Part shown: positions 63,005 through 64,000 of the stretch, one piece after another
How positions within the stretch are numbered: the stretch's first letter is position 1
How the letters are laid out: each line of letters begins with the position of its first letter
DNA from: Spongilla lacustris
Taxonomy: Eukaryota; Porifera; Demospongiae; Spongillida; Spongillidae
Assembly (NCBI GenBank): GCA_949361645.1
Contig: OX442437.1
Coordinates: forward strand, 409,575 to 473,574
Reading direction: 5' to 3'
DNA length: 64,000 nucleotides
Made by a program: the position numbers and the translations under genes
The notes under the pieces: model-generated
The model's input: the letters and a program-made list of their open reading frames with translations, nothing else
Databases searched by the model: none
What the model was told of the DNA's origin: nothing

Positions 63005-64000
63005 TTCCCATGCTAGTTCTCTGAGCATTAGCTAGTGATGCTGCTTATCTTCCCATGCTAGTTCTCTGAGCATTAGCTAGTGATGCTGCTTATCTTCCCA
63101 TGCTAGTTCTCTGAGCATTAGCTAGTGATGGTGCTTATCTTCCCATGCTAGTTCTCTAAGCATTAGCTAGTGATGGTGCTTATCTTCCCATGCTAGTTCT
63201 CTAAGCATTAGCTAGTGATGCTGCTTATCTTCCCATGCTAGTTCTCTAAGCATTAGCTAGGGATGGTGCTTATCTTCCCATGCTAGTTCTCTGAGCATTA
63301 GCTAGTGATGCTGCTTATCTTCCCATGCTAGTTCTCTAAGCATTAGCTAGTGATGCTGCTTATCTTCCCATGCTAGTTCTGTGAGCATTAGCTAGGGATG
63401 GTGCTTATCTCCCCATGCTAGTTCTCTGAGCATTAGCTAGTGATGCTGCTTATCTCCCCATGCTAGTTCTGTGAGCATTAGCTAGGGATGCTGCTTATCT
63501 TCCCATGCTAGTTCTCTGAGCATTAGCTAGGGATGCTGCTTATCTTCCCATGCTAGTTCTCTAAGCATTAGCTAGTGATGGTGCTTATCTTCCCATGCTA
63601 GTTCTCTAAGCATTAGCTAGGGATGCTGCTTATCTCCCCATGCTAGTTCTCTGAGCATTAGCTAGTGATGGTGCTTATCTTCCCATGCTAGTTCTCTGAG
63701 CATTAGCTAGTGATGCTGCTTATCTCCCCATGCTAGTTCTCTGAGCATTAGCTAGTGATGCTGCTTATCTCCCCATGCTAGTTCTCTAAGCATTAGCTAG
63801 GGATGGTGCTTATCTTCCCATGCTAGTTCTCTGAGCACTAGCTAGGGATGCTGCTTATCTTCCCATGCTAGTTCTCTAAGCATTAGCTAGTGATGCTGCT
63901 TATCTTCCCATGCTAGTTCTCTGAGCATTAGCTAGGGATGCTGCTTATCTTCCCATGCTAGTTCTCTGAGCACTAGCTAGGGATGCTGCTTATCTTCCCA
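63005..64000. repeat. 45-bp minisatellite running off the window end
   Basis: About 22 copies of an exact 45-bp period (CCCATGCTAGTTCTCTGAGC, then ATTAGCTAGTGATGCTGC and TTATCTT). Variant sites are CTGAGC/CTAAGC/GTGAGC, AGTGATG/AGGGATG, CTGCTT/GTGCTT and TCTTCC/TCTCCC. It lies in CK1 gamma intron 4 and is cut by the window edge. Confidence 0.95.

Noticed and set aside
63005..64000. Regular repeats that could be mistaken for a CRISPR array (also 57407-57915)
   Set aside because: The whole 45-bp or 29-bp unit repeats with no unique spacers. These are minisatellites in introns of animal genes.

Overview
This is eukaryotic nuclear DNA from an animal. It is AT-rich, its genes have short phase-consistent GT-AG introns, and it carries animal gene families: a TRANK1-like helicase, glutamate carboxypeptidase II, the complex I subunit NDUFA13, casein kinase 1 gamma, C2H2 and B-box proteins, and a metazoan-type 7SL SRP RNA. 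Large TPR-CHAT and TRANK1-like genes, many foldback elements and abundant minisatellites suggest an early-branching marine invertebrate such as a sponge. That placement is inference and cannot be proved from this window.

Layout. 1-5383: non-coding, with a 37-bp minisatellite. 5384-9831 (+): a three-exon TPR-CHAT-(pseudo)NB-ARC protein. 9832-17808: repeats, a decayed Tnp2-type transposase (-) and a small foldback element. 17809-30493 (+): a seven-exon TRANK1-like giant of about 3,520 residues, with TPR, about 14 units of about 148 residues, ankyrin repeats and a UvrD-type helicase. 30780-31200: a reverse transcriptase remnant. 31700-40099 (+): a ten-exon glutamate carboxypeptidase II-like ectopeptidase whose third intron holds a 4.2-kb element with ~500-bp terminal inverted repeats and two smaller foldback elements nested inside. 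40691-40995: a MITE with a 9-bp target duplication. 41152-41461 (-): the SRP (7SL) RNA gene. 41462-46927: mostly non-coding, with a polypurine tract, tandem repeats and a second 9-bp-TSD MITE. 46928-47698 (+): a C2H2 zinc-finger protein. 51684-52469 (-): a single-exon B-box/coiled-coil protein. 52769-58771 (-): NDUFA13 in three exons, with a 5.2-kb intron full of VNTRs. 59225-62552 and beyond (+): the 5' half of casein kinase 1 gamma, head-to-head with NDUFA13.

Functional reading. NDUFA13, CK1 gamma, SRP RNA and the carboxypeptidase are conserved cellular genes. The two left-hand genes are the most unusual. One joins a TPR-CHAT caspase-like protease, with an intact His-Cys dyad, to a NB-ARC-like module with degenerate nucleotide-binding motifs. 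The other is a helicase fused to a long, recently homogenised helical repeat array. Both resemble sensor/effector architectures, but an immune role is inference only. All intron-exon structures were assembled by eye from splice sites, reading phase and protein family resemblance.
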